The notes under the pieces: model-generated | Database searches by the model: none | What the model was told of the DNA's origin: nothing | Seen by the model: the letters and a program-made list of their open reading frames with translations, nothing else | Made by a program: the position numbers and the translations under genes | DNA from: Oceanicola sp. | GTDB lineage: Bacteria > Pseudomonadota > Alphaproteobacteria > Rhodobacterales > Rhodobacteraceae | Reading direction: 5' to 3' | DNA: 64,000 nt | Assembly (NCBI GenBank): GCA_017792405.1 | Contig: CP051231.1 | Coordinates: 3,666,062 to 3,730,061 of the forward strand | Shown: piece by piece, positions 44,867 to 53,096 of the stretch | Layout: each line of letters begins with the position of its first letter | How positions within the stretch are numbered: the first letter of the stretch is position 1

Positions 44867-45848
44867 TGCCATCCTTCGCCTCGAACCCAAGCGTCGCCGG
44901 GTCCAGATCGTAATGTGCCCCGCAGAACTGGCAATCTGCCGTCACCCGGCCTTCATCGGTGGTCATCGTAGCAATGTCTTTCGCCGAGTAGATAGAGAGC
45001 GACTCACGCACACGCTCTTCCGAGCAGGTGCAGCCGAACTTGACGGCCTGTGGATCGAACACGCGAGGGCTCTCTTCATGGAAGAGACGCACAAGAAGGT
45101 CGGTTGGCTGCACAGTCGGGCCAACGAGTTCAAGCTCTTCTACCGTATCCAGAAGGATGTTGGCGCGATTCCAGTGCTCTTCATTCTCATCGTCGAGCAT
45201 ATCGGTCGGCTGCAGCAGGCGCGGCTCGTCACTTTCAGCAGGATTCAGAAATGGTGAAGCTTCAGGCATGAGCTGCAACATCATGCCGCCAGCTCGCCAG
45301 CTCCCTGCGGTTCCATCGGCATCCAGCGAGCGTCCGTACCGAAGATGAAAGCGTGTCGGGAGTTGCTCGGATTGAGCAAAATAAGTTTCAGCACAGGCCG
45401 AGAGCGAGCCGCCATCAATTGGCGTGATCCCTTGATATGGCGTGGTACCCTCACCTTGGTCGATGAGGATAGCAAAGTAGCCCTTTCCAATCAGGTCGAA
45501 TGGCTGCCCCGTAAGCGGCCGTTCTTTGTCGAAACTCGCGTAAGCCCGGATGCGTGCGGGGCCGCCCTCTTTTTCCGGTGCGTAGTAATCGGTTGCGATC
45601 AGCCGCGCGGGACCATCCCCGCGGACTTGCAGCGACAGCTTCCAACGGAGTTTCATCGTGTGGCCGATCATGGCGGTCAAAAGCGCCATTTCCGCCACCA
45701 ACTGTTCTATCGCATCCGGATACTTGTGCTGGGCGAGAATCTCATCAAGGACCCCATCAAGCCGCGCAACTCGGCCACGAATGTCGGATCGGTCGAGTTG
45801 AAAGGGCAGGACGGTGTCATCCCAGGCGATCTGTGCACCGAGGGTCAT
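44859..45848 (-). CDS. hslO: redox-regulated chaperone Hsp33
   Basis: Holdase chaperone activated by oxidation. The 329-aa protein has the Hsp33 core (FQLDRSDIRGRVARLDGVLDEIL; YPDAIEQLVAEMALL) and the zinc-binding redox switch: CTC in KFGCTCSEERV and CQFC in DCQFCGAHY near the C-terminus. All four cysteines are present, so redox sensing should work. It heads the operon hslO-nudix-cca. Confidence 0.95.
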   Translation of the reverse strand: MTLGAQIAWDDTVLPFQLDRSDIRGRVARLDGVLDEILAQHKYPDAIEQLVAEMALLTAMIGHTMKLRWKLSLQVRGDGPARLIATDYYAPEKEGGPARIRAYASFDKERPLTGQPFDLIGKGYFAILIDQGEGTTPYQGITPIDGGSLSACAETYFAQSEQLPTRFHLRYGRSLDADGTAGSWRAGGMMLQLMPEASPFLNPAESDEPRLLQPTDMLDDENEEHWNRANILLDTVEELELVGPTVQPTDLLVRLFHEESPRVFDPQAVKFGCTCSEERVRESLSIYSAKDIATMTTDEGRVTADCQFCGAHYDLDPATLGFEAKDGND

Positions 45849-45924
45849 TTGCTTTCCTTAACGGTGTGGGCATGGTTGTCGGTGCCATATAAGGGCCGAA
45901 GTTGACAAGGCAAAGGGGCGGAGT

Positions 45925-46371
45925 GTGACACGGAGAGTGGGTGAGCCTGTGAAGGCAGGGCAGCGCTACGTCAGGCGACCGGGCATATACGCGTTGCTAC
46001 CACGCGGCCATGACCTGCTGGTGACGTTTCAGGAGCAGCCTAGGCTGGAGTTTCAGTTGCCCGGTGGCGGAATTGATTCGGGCGAGCAGCCGATGGCTGC
46101 ACTTCACCGGGAGGTGATGGAAGAGACAGGCTGGCGGATCAAGCCCATCAAAAGGCTGGGTTTCTTTCGGCGCTTCACCTACATGCCGGAATACGAGCTT
46201 TGGGCAGAGAAGGTCTGCACCGTCGTCCTGGCAAAACCGATCCACCAACTCGGGCCGCCGATTGAGCCGGGGCACAGTGCGGTTTGGCTCGAAGTTGATG
46301 AAGCTCTGGAATTGCTCGGAAATGCCGGAGACGTCATGTTTGCCCGGCAGGCTCTGAAAGGCACCCGCTAG
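45925..46371 (+). CDS. Nudix hydrolase
   Basis: A 148-aa protein with GTG start and the Nudix box GGGIDSGEQPMAALHREVMEETGW (about residues 47-70). The substrate class (NDP-sugar, nucleotide or mRNA cap-like) cannot be read from sequence; RRPGIYALLPRGHDLLVTFQ and FFRRFTYMPEYELWAEK resemble ADP-ribose-type members. Divergent from hslO by 76 bases and ends overlapping the convergent REC-PP2C gene by 4 bases. Confidence 0.85.
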   Translation: MTRRVGEPVKAGQRYVRRPGIYALLPRGHDLLVTFQEQPRLEFQLPGGGIDSGEQPMAALHREVMEETGWRIKPIKRLGFFRRFTYMPEYELWAEKVCTVVLAKPIHQLGPPIEPGHSAVWLEVDEALELLGNAGDVMFARQALKGTR

Positions 46372-47648
46372 ACGGTTTGCTTTGGTCCGTCGTACTCGAC
46401 GAGGATGGCCGACACATCATCTTCAAAGTCGTCGGCTCCCGTATACTCGCTGAGGTCCCAAGTTAGTGCTTCAAGAAAGCCGGGTCCCCTTGTTTCGGCG
46501 TTTCGGCGCAGCAGTCCGGCTAGACCGGTTTCACCAAGCATTGCGCCCTCCCCATCCACTGCTTCAGTCAGGCCGTCCGACATAAGAAAGAGCCTGTCGC
46601 CAGGCCGTAGTCGACCACTGATCTGTTGGTAGGTTGCCTCTTCAACCAACCCAACCGGCAAGCCGCCATGTCCCAGCATTTCAATTGCACCGCTGGCCCG
46701 AAGGATCATCGGATGCGGATGGCCCGCCTGTAAAAGTGTAAAGCTGCCGGACGTCAGGTCGAAGTCTGCATAGGCGAGGGTAAAATAGTGGTCCGTATCG
46801 AGTTCGCTGAACACTAGACGGTTCAGCACGGCAGCCAGATCGGCAGGTGGCACAGCATCGTATAGGCCCAGCTCATTTTCAGTCATGGCGACGTTCTGGT
46901 CTGGCGAGGTCGGCGACAAGAATCCCGCGAGCCGAGCGGTCATGAGGGCGGAGGAGACGCCGTGGCCCGATACATCGATGGCAAAAAGTCCGACCCTGTC
47001 AGCGTTGATCGAAAAGAAACCGACCAGATCTCCTCCAACGTGACCGGATGGGCGCAGCAGAAGCGATACTCGGCTCGAGCCGAAATCTCTGAAACGCTCC
47101 TTTACAAGAGATTGTTGGAGCTTCTTCGCGCCTTGAAGGTCTCGATCGAGGGAATCGTACAGTGTTGAGATCTGGGAGAGGGTCTGGCTGACAAGCCGGT
47201 TTTTCGCAACCAGCTCAGCGTGGATTCCCAGAATGCGCTCACCTGCCGCCAGCCTCGCGCGCAGCTCATCGGGCGAAATGGGCTTGGACAGATAGTCATC
47301 GGCGCCGGCATCGAGGCCTGCAGCAACCTCTTCCGTGCTGCTTTTTGAGGTCAGTAGAATGAAGTACCCGTAGGTTTCGCGGGGTATCGCCCGAAAGATC
47401 GAGCAGAACTCAATGCCATTCATCCCCGGCATCATCCAGTCCGAAATTACAAAATCAGGCGGTTCAGCAACACAGACTTCCAATGCCTGTCGGGCACCCT
47501 CGGCCTCGACAACGTGATATCCCCATTTCCCGAGCATCGCAGCAAGGATGCGGCGCTGCATCCGGCTGTCGTCGACAACCAGAACCCGCCTAGAGTTTAC
47601 GGGCGCAACAGAGGATGTGGGCGCTGGTTTTACAATGCCGTTATGCAC
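46368..47648 (-). CDS. response regulator with PP2C (SpoIIE/RsbU) phosphatase output
   Basis: A 426-aa protein. The N-terminal receiver domain (about residues 21-140) has VLVVDDSRMQRRIL, phospho-Asp in FVISDWMMPGMNG, and YLSKPISP with the conserved Lys. A coiled linker is followed by a SpoIIE-type phosphatase (SGHVGGDLVGFFSI, GLFAIDVSGHGVSSAL, LMSDGLTEA, TGADDFEDDVSAILV). It should dephosphorylate a protein, classically an anti-sigma-antagonist. No STAS or anti-sigma gene is adjacent, but an Hpt gene lies divergently 148 bases away and probably supplies its phosphate. Confidence 0.92.
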   Translation of the reverse strand: MHNGIVKPAPTSSVAPVNSRRVLVVDDSRMQRRILAAMLGKWGYHVVEAEGARQALEVCVAEPPDFVISDWMMPGMNGIEFCSIFRAIPRETYGYFILLTSKSSTEEVAAGLDAGADDYLSKPISPDELRARLAAGERILGIHAELVAKNRLVSQTLSQISTLYDSLDRDLQGAKKLQQSLVKERFRDFGSSRVSLLLRPSGHVGGDLVGFFSINADRVGLFAIDVSGHGVSSALMTARLAGFLSPTSPDQNVAMTENELGLYDAVPPADLAAVLNRLVFSELDTDHYFTLAYADFDLTSGSFTLLQAGHPHPMILRASGAIEMLGHGGLPVGLVEEATYQQISGRLRPGDRLFLMSDGLTEAVDGEGAMLGETGLAGLLRRNAETRGPGFLEALTWDLSEYTGADDFEDDVSAILVEYDGPKQTV

Positions 47649-47796
47649 GGGGCGTTGAGCTCATTCGTTCGTGACCAGCAAGGTTTGTCAGGAAGCAGTT
47701 AAGGTTGGATGAACCGCATAACTTTCGCCAGCGAAGTAATTTTTCCTAAACTGGTGACGACTAGCTTCTCTCGGTGATCACGTGAAGGAGTGGGTT

Positions 47797-48114
47797 ATGA
47801 TTGATTGGGAGCGCGTGTCCGAGTTGCGGGGCGATGTAGGAGAAGAGGCGTTTGCAGAGGTTCGGAGTATCTTCATCGATGAGGCCGAGAAGCTTTTGAG
47901 CCAATTCGAGGCTGGTGGCTCCGGCAAGTGGGAGGAGGACTTCCACTTCCTCAAGAGTACGGCCCTGAATATGGGTTTTGTGGAGGTTGCCCGTCTTTGC
48001 CAAGATGCAGAACTTCGCGCTCGCTTCGGGGAGGCAGGCCCGGCCGATGCAGCCGCAGTAGCGGCAAGCTTCCGCGCTTCGATGACCGAATTCGAGCAGG
48101 GGCTTATCCGCTGA
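47797..48114 (+). CDS. histidine phosphotransfer (Hpt) protein
   Basis: A 105-aa single-domain protein starting MIDWERVSELRGDVG. The phospho-histidine lies in FHFLKSTALNMGF (about residue 50), matching the Hpt consensus HxLKGSA with Ser-Thr in place of Gly-Ser. The four-helix length fits. ATG at 47797 is chosen because AGGAG lies 7 bases upstream. It is divergent from the REC-PP2C regulator, a likely phosphorelay partner. Confidence 0.85.
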   Translation: MIDWERVSELRGDVGEEAFAEVRSIFIDEAEKLLSQFEAGGSGKWEEDFHFLKSTALNMGFVEVARLCQDAELRARFGEAGPADAAAVAASFRASMTEFEQGLIR

Positions 48115-48198
48115 GGCGAACGACCGCCGGCCCCTTGGATTCACCCAAGAAACCGCCTACACCGCCGCCTTGAACGTAAGCGACGGAGCGCCCCCCAA

Positions 48199-49425
48199 AT
48201 GACTGCCCCAAAAAAAGTGGTGCTCGCCTACAGCGGCGGGCTTGATACTTCGGTCATCCTAAAGTGGCTCGAGGTGGAAATCGGCTGCGAAGTGGTGACC
48301 TTCACCGCTGATCTGGGCCAGGGTGAAGAGCTGGAGCCCGCGCGCAAGAAAGCCGAGATGCTGGGTGTGAAGCCCGAAAACATCTTCATCGAAGATGTGC
48401 GCGAAGAGTTTGTGCGCGACTTCGTCTTTCCGATGCTCCGCGCCAACGCGGTTTACGAAGGGCTCTATCTGCTCGGCACATCCATTGCCCGTCCTCTGAT
48501 CTCTAAAAGGCTTGTCGAGATCGCTGCCGAAACCGGTGCCGATGCAGTCGCTCACGGTGCAACGGGTAAGGGAAACGATCAGGTTCGGTTTGAACTCAGC
48601 GCCTACGCTCTCAACCCAGAGATCAAGGTGATCGCCCCTTGGCGCGAGTGGGACCTAACCAGCCGCACCAAGCTAATTGAGTTCGCCGAAGCACACCAGA
48701 TTCCGATTGCGAAGGACAAGCGCGGCGAGGCGCCGTTCTCGGTGGATGCGAACCTTCTGCACACCTCGAGCGAGGGCAAGGTGCTGGAGGACCCGGGACA
48801 GGATGCACCGGAATACGTATATCAGCGCACAGATGACCCGATGAGCGCGCCGGACGAGCCGGAATACATCGAGATCGGCTTCGAGAAGGGCGACGCCGTC
48901 AGCATCAATGGCGAGGCGATGAGCCCGGCGACGATGCTGACCAAGCTCAACGAGGTCGGCAAGCGCCACGGAATCGGGCGGCTGGACTTTGTGGAAAACC
49001 GCTTCGTCGGCATGAAATCGCGCGGGATTTACGAGACCCCGGGCGGCACGATTCTGCTCGAAGCCCATCGGGGGATAGAGCAAATCACCCTCGACAGCGG
49101 CGCGGGGCACCTGAAAGACAGCCTGATGCCGCGCTATGCCGAGCTAATCTACAACGGCTTCTGGTTCAGCCCCGAGCGCGAGATGCTCCAGGCCGCGATC
49201 GACAAGAGCCAGGAGCATGTGACCGGCACGGTGAAGCTGATGCTGTTCAAGGGCTTCTGCCGCACGGTTGCGCGCTGGTCGGATCACTCGCTCTACTCCG
49301 AGGCGCATGTGACCTTCGAGGAAGACGCGGGCGCCTACGACCAAAAGGACGCGCAGGGCTTCATCCAGCTCAACGCGCTGCGGCTGAAGCTGATCGCAAC
49401 GCGAAATCAACGCGTTAAAGGCTAG
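48199..49425 (+). CDS. argG: argininosuccinate synthase
   Basis: Condenses citrulline and aspartate in arginine synthesis. The 408-aa protein has the PP-loop [17 protein letters not shown] at residues 8-24, [17 protein letters not shown] (about 115-131) and [18 protein letters not shown] near the C-terminus. Codon usage changes inside the gene: the first 500 bases use many A/T-ending codons, whereas from about base 48,720 nearly all third positions are G or C. A UUCG-loop terminator follows. Confidence 0.96.
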   Translation: MTAPKKVVLAYSGGLDTSVILKWLEVEIGCEVVTFTADLGQGEELEPARKKAEMLGVKPENIFIEDVREEFVRDFVFPMLRANAVYEGLYLLGTSIARPLISKRLVEIAAETGADAVAHGATGKGNDQVRFELSAYALNPEIKVIAPWREWDLTSRTKLIEFAEAHQIPIAKDKRGEAPFSVDANLLHTSSEGKVLEDPGQDAPEYVYQRTDDPMSAPDEPEYIEIGFEKGDAVSINGEAMSPATMLTKLNEVGKRHGIGRLDFVENRFVGMKSRGIYETPGGTILLEAHRGIEQITLDSGAGHLKDSLMPRYAELIYNGFWFSPEREMLQAAIDKSQEHVTGTVKLMLFKGFCRTVARWSDHSLYSEAHVTFEEDAGAYDQKDAQGFIQLNALRLKLIATRNQRVKG

Positions 49426-49449
49426 TCGGACGCCGCGTTATGCTTGATC

Positions 49450-49473
49450 TGGCCCGCTTCGGCGGGCCATTTC
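49450..49473 (+). terminator. rho-independent-like terminator with TTCG tetraloop
   Basis: TGGCCCGC (49450-49457), TTCG, GCGGGCCA (49462-49469), then TTTCG. The stem is very stable with a UUCG tetraloop, but the T tract is short, so termination may be partial. It is 25 bases after argG. Confidence 0.7.
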
Positions 49474-49503
49474 GTTGCTGCCAGAGACAGCCGGAGCGCC
49501 AGT

Positions 49504-49797
49504 GTGACGACCCCCCTGCAGGAGATTGCCGACAAGATCGCCCCTCATCTTGCCGCCAGCGAGAATGAGCGAAGCCTGAAGTTCGACTGCGGCAAGGACG
49601 GCGTCATGGTGCTGGACGGCCGCGAGGTTGCGGTCGATGACCGGCCCGCGAGTTGCACGATCAAACTGTCGCTCGAGAACCTCAGGAAGCTGCTCAAGGG
49701 TGAGCTCAATCCGATGACCGGCGTGGTCATGGGCAAGCTCAGGGTTTCCGGCAATCCCGCCGCCGCGATGGAGCTGGCGAAGTATCTGAAAGCCTAG
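49504..49797 (+). CDS. SCP2 sterol-binding-domain protein
   Basis: A 97-aa protein with the SCP2 fold (sterol carrier-like lipid binding): PLQEIADKIAPHL, VMVLDGREVAVDD, PASCTIKLSLENLRKLLKGELNPMTGVVMGKLRVSG and MELAKYL. GTG at 49504 is preferred; CGGAG lies 8 bases upstream, and the ATG upstream falls inside the argG terminator. Ligand unknown; bacterial single-domain members are poorly characterised. Ends overlapping the convergent sulfotransferase by 4 bases. Confidence 0.88.
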   Translation: MTTPLQEIADKIAPHLAASENERSLKFDCGKDGVMVLDGREVAVDDRPASCTIKLSLENLRKLLKGELNPMTGVVMGKLRVSGNPAAAMELAKYLKA

Positions 49798-50513
49798 GGT
49801 TTCAGGGCAACGGCACCCAATCGCTCGTAGTGCGGCATCGCCCCTTCGACGAGGTGCTGCAGTTCGGGCCGAACCGTTGGCAGGGGCCCTTCCGGCCCCG
49901 CAAAGCCGCTACTGTCATGCACCGAGCCATACCAATGCGCGGCCCAGACGCCGTCGGAGGCGTGGCCGCCCTTGGGCCAGCTCAGCATCGCCGGGTCCCA
50001 AGCCAGGCCGATCGCGGCACAGAGTTTTCTCAGCATCCCTTCGGGGTCCTGCCGGATATCGGCGCTGTCCACGACGACCGGGGCCTGGCCGAGCGACAGG
50101 ACGTGATCGTGGAGCTCCGCTTGCTGGCGAAAGCCGATATCGTCGGCGGTAACGTCCTCATACTTATCGGAAAAACTCGCCAGAACGCGGGCAGGATGGC
50201 GAAGCAGGAAGACGTTCACGCAGGATTCCATGAACCCCCTCGGTACGCCCGGAATCATGTGCTGGGTCATATGCTTGTGATAGGCGTGGGGCCTGCCGCC
50301 GGGGATGGGCTCCAGAAGCTGCGCCGAGACCTCTTCGGCGTTTTCGGGGCGGCTTGCGAGGATCTCGCTCCGCATCGGATGGTCCAGACCTGTCAGCCGC
50401 AGGTAGGGGCCATAGAAGGGCTCGTCCACCACATGGAAATCGGCCCGGTTGCCGAAGGCATACATCATCGCGGTCGACAGGTTGCGCGGGCCGGACCACA
50501 TGGCAATTTTCAT
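49794..50513 (-). CDS. sulfotransferase-family protein
   Basis: A 239-aa cytosolic protein with the P-loop-like MWSGPRNLSTAMMYAF (5'-PSB loop, residues 5-20) and VVDEPFYG. A 3'-PSB-like NVFLLRHPARVLASF (about residue 112) also fits PAPS-dependent sulfotransferases. The natural substrate is unknown. Its ATG overlaps the aminotransferase stop (ATGA), so the two are coupled. The longer upstream frame is a shadow of that gene. Confidence 0.82.
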   Translation of the reverse strand: MKIAMWSGPRNLSTAMMYAFGNRADFHVVDEPFYGPYLRLTGLDHPMRSEILASRPENAEEVSAQLLEPIPGGRPHAYHKHMTQHMIPGVPRGFMESCVNVFLLRHPARVLASFSDKYEDVTADDIGFRQQAELHDHVLSLGQAPVVVDSADIRQDPEGMLRKLCAAIGLAWDPAMLSWPKGGHASDGVWAAHWYGSVHDSSGFAGPEGPLPTVRPELQHLVEGAMPHYERLGAVALKP

Positions 50514-51409
50514 GGGGTCACCAGCGCCTTGTAGAGGCCTCGGATGCGCGTGGTCACCGGGCCCATCTGGCCGGTCCCGATGGTGCGGCCGTCGATCTGG
50601 CCCACCGGGGTTTGCGCGCCGAATGTGCCAGTGAGAAAGGCCTCTTCTGCAGAGTAGCTCTCGACGAGGGAGTAGTTCTTCTCGCGGCATGGAATGCCGT
50701 TTGCATGGCAGAGGTCGATCACCTTCTGGCGGGTGATGCCATTCATGCAGTAATCGCCCGTCGAGGTCCAAACCTCGCCCTTACGGACGATGAAGAAATT
50801 GCAGGCGTTGGTGGTGTTCACGAAGCCATGCACATCGAGCATGAGCGCCTCATCGGCGCCGGCCTTCTCGGCGGCGATGCAAGCAAGGATGCAGTTGAGC
50901 TTGCTGTGAGAGTTCAGCTTGGGGTCCTGCGTCATCGGCAAGCCGCGCAGGTGGGGAACGGTGGCGAGGCGGATCGGGCGGGGGATGGAGGGCTTTGAGT
51001 GCTCCATGATGATCGCCACGGTCGGGCCCTGGCGGGAGAGCGACGGGTGCTGGAACGGGCGGGTCTTGATGCCACGGGTGACCATGAGGCGCGCATGGGC
51101 ATCGGTGGTCATGCCGTTGGCCTGTTGTGTCTCTGATATTGCCGAAATGAGCTGTTCTCGGGTCATGCCAATGTCGAGATCAATTGCCTTGGCGGCCTCG
51201 AACAGGCGGTCCATGTGCTCGTCGACAAAGGTCCAGCGGCCATTGTAGAGGCGCAGCCCCTCCCAGACGCCGTCGCCCAGCATGAAGCCGGAGTCGTAGA
51301 CGCTGACGAGGGCCTCGGCGCGAGGCTTGAGCTGGCCGTTCAGCCAGATGAGGAGCGACTCGTTGCGCGGGTCGTCCTCGGCGGTGTGGGTGGTGACTTC
51401 GGTATCCAT
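50510..51409 (-). CDS. class IV aminotransferase (branched-chain or D-amino acid type)
   Basis: PLP enzyme of 299 aa in the fold-type IV group: ALVSVYDSGFMLGDGVWEGLRLYNGR (residues about 36-60), MVTRGIKTRPFQHPSL, the PLP lysine within LNSHSKLNCILA, EALMLDVHGFVNTTNACNFF and NGITRQKVIDL. These fit IlvE-like and D-amino-acid aminotransferase-like enzymes; the exact substrate is open. Translationally coupled with the downstream sulfotransferase, an unusual pairing. Confidence 0.88.
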   Translation of the reverse strand: MDTEVTTHTAEDDPRNESLLIWLNGQLKPRAEALVSVYDSGFMLGDGVWEGLRLYNGRWTFVDEHMDRLFEAAKAIDLDIGMTREQLISAISETQQANGMTTDAHARLMVTRGIKTRPFQHPSLSRQGPTVAIIMEHSKPSIPRPIRLATVPHLRGLPMTQDPKLNSHSKLNCILACIAAEKAGADEALMLDVHGFVNTTNACNFFIVRKGEVWTSTGDYCMNGITRQKVIDLCHANGIPCREKNYSLVESYSAEEAFLTGTFGAQTPVGQIDGRTIGTGQMGPVTTRIRGLYKALVTP

Positions 51410-51530
51410 GGCGCCACGCTAGGCAGGGGCGCGAATGTTTCCAAGGGTAAAGACGGTGTGAGGTCACGGGCCGGTGATTGGACCGCGCACGGGGGTGGCG
51501 GCAAGGGTCGGATCAACAGGAGGAATGGCG

Positions 51531-52196
51531 ATGTTGATGAAGATGAAACGCGGACGACCGATGGCGCTGGCCCTCGCGATGGCGCTTGGAGTGGTTGCGA
51601 ACTGCACGCCGGCAAAAGCCGCGGCGACAGAGGCGGCCGTTTTGGCTGGTGGGTGCTTCTGGTGCGTGGAGGCTGATTTCGAGAAGCTGAAGGGAGTCGA
51701 AGAGGTGATCTCGGGCTTTACCGGTGGGAGCGTGGCGAACCCGACCTACAAGCAGGTGGTGCGCGGCGGAACGGGGCACTACGAGGCGGTTCAGGTGAGG
51801 TACGACCCGGCCGTCGTCTCATACGAACAGATCCTGCACAGCTTTCTCCGCAGCGTAGATCCGACCGATACGGGCGGACAGTTTTGCGATCGGGGCGAGA
51901 GCTATCGGACGGCAATATTTGTCTCTAACTCTGCCGAAAAGCAGGCCGCAGAGGCCGCGTTGCGGGATGTACAGAAGGCGCTTGGGGCCAAGGTTGTGAC
52001 CCCGGTACTGGAAGAAGGCGCCTTCTACCCGGCGGAGGCTTATCATCAGGATTACTACAAACAGGGAGATATCATTCTGACCCGGTTTGGGCCTAAGTCG
52101 AAGGCCAATGCCTATAAGCTGTATCGTGAAGGATGCGGGCGCGATGCGCGGGTGCGGGAGCTTTGGGGCTCGGCAGCACCGTTTGCTGGCGGATAG
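51531..52196 (+). CDS. msrA: exported peptide methionine-S-sulfoxide reductase
   Basis: Repairs oxidised methionine. The 221-aa precursor has an N-terminal signal peptide (KMKRGRP then [13 protein letters not shown], cleavage near AKA). The MsrA catalytic [17 protein letters not shown] follows (nucleophile in GCFWC), with [24 protein letters not shown] and YRTAIF. ATG at 51531 is chosen because AGGAGG at 51518-51523 is 7 bases away, while the ATG at 51525 is too close. An exported MsrA suggests repair of periplasmic proteins; resolving cysteines lie in the C-terminal part (EGCGRDA). Confidence 0.9.
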   Translation: MLMKMKRGRPMALALAMALGVVANCTPAKAAATEAAVLAGGCFWCVEADFEKLKGVEEVISGFTGGSVANPTYKQVVRGGTGHYEAVQVRYDPAVVSYEQILHSFLRSVDPTDTGGQFCDRGESYRTAIFVSNSAEKQAAEAALRDVQKALGAKVVTPVLEEGAFYPAEAYHQDYYKQGDIILTRFGPKSKANAYKLYREGCGRDARVRELWGSAAPFAGG

Positions 52197-52213
52197 GCGA
52201 GACTGGTCCCGAC

Positions 52214-53083
52214 CTACAGCGCGGCGTCGATCTCGTCGCGTGATGGCATCGCAGGCGCTGCACCGGGACGTGTGACCTGGATGCTGGCAGCGGCTGTGGC
52301 CATTTCGAGCGCCTGCTTGTGGCTTTTGCCCTCCGAAAGAGCGGCGGCGATGACCCCGGTGAAGCAATCGCCTGCGCCGGTGGTATCCACGGCCTCGACC
52401 TTGCGGGCCGCGACATGGGTGACGCTGCCATCAGATTGGTCGCGCCAGATTGCTCCGTCGGCCCCCAGCGTGACCAGGACGTGAGGCACCGGGATGTCGG
52501 CAAGCGGCATCTGGTTGCGGCGCTCCAGTTCCTCGCATTCGCCGCGGTTCATCACCAGGAGATCGATGTACGGGAGCATGACGCTCACCGCATCGGGCAC
52601 AAAGGGGGCAGCGGAATAGATGACAAAGAGGTCTCTGTTTCGGCCAAGTTTTGCGGTTTCTTCAGTGAAAGGGGTCTCGTTCTGTAACAGCAGAATGTCG
52701 CCAGATACTGCCTCAGAGAGCGCAGACTCGACCGCCTCGAGTGACTGTTCGCCGTTGGCGCCGCGCTGAATGACAATCGAGTTCTCGCCCGTTGCATCGA
52801 CATAGATCACGGCGTGGCCGGTTTCAGATTCGACACGCCGGATCTGGCTGATATCAACGCCGAAACCCTCAAGTTGGCCTCGCGCCCAGCTGTCGTCCTT
52901 TCCCACGGCGCCTATGTGGACCGTCTTTGCCCCGGCTTTTGCGCAGGCGACCGACTGATTGGCGCCCTTGCCGCCGAGTCCGACTGAGTAGCGCGTGGCG
53001 GCAAGAGTCTCGCCCGGTGCTGGCATGTGTGGAACCTCGTGGATGAGGTCGCGGTTGATCGAGCCGAAGTTGTAGACTGTCAC
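52214..53083 (-). CDS. ribokinase-like PfkB-family sugar kinase
   Basis: A 289-aa carbohydrate kinase. N-terminal FGSINRDLIHEVPHMPAPGET and YSVGLGGKGANQSVACAKAG (PfkB signature 1, residues about 30-55), and the C-terminal VDTTGAGDCFTGVIAAAL with the catalytic Asp (signature 2). Ribokinase is the best match but other sugars are possible. GTG at 53083 is the start; a longer frame enters maeB. Lies 13 bases after maeB on the same strand. Confidence 0.88.
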   Translation of the reverse strand: MTVYNFGSINRDLIHEVPHMPAPGETLAATRYSVGLGGKGANQSVACAKAGAKTVHIGAVGKDDSWARGQLEGFGVDISQIRRVESETGHAVIYVDATGENSIVIQRGANGEQSLEAVESALSEAVSGDILLLQNETPFTEETAKLGRNRDLFVIYSAAPFVPDAVSVMLPYIDLLVMNRGECEELERRNQMPLADIPVPHVLVTLGADGAIWRDQSDGSVTHVAARKVEAVDTTGAGDCFTGVIAAALSEGKSHKQALEMATAAASIQVTRPGAAPAMPSRDEIDAAL

Positions 53084-53096
53084 GCTACGCCCTGCC

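Noticed and set aside
47770-47790. CACGTG-containing sequence near 47,780 as a parS site
   Set aside because: Only the central CACGTG and two flanking bases agree with the consensus; the left arm does not match. Sites at 14,709 and 23,487 fail in the same way.
49440-49503. ATG at 49444 as start of the SCP2 protein
   Set aside because: The added residues fall within the argG terminator hairpin; GTG at 49504 has a ribosome-binding site and gives a normal SCP2 length.
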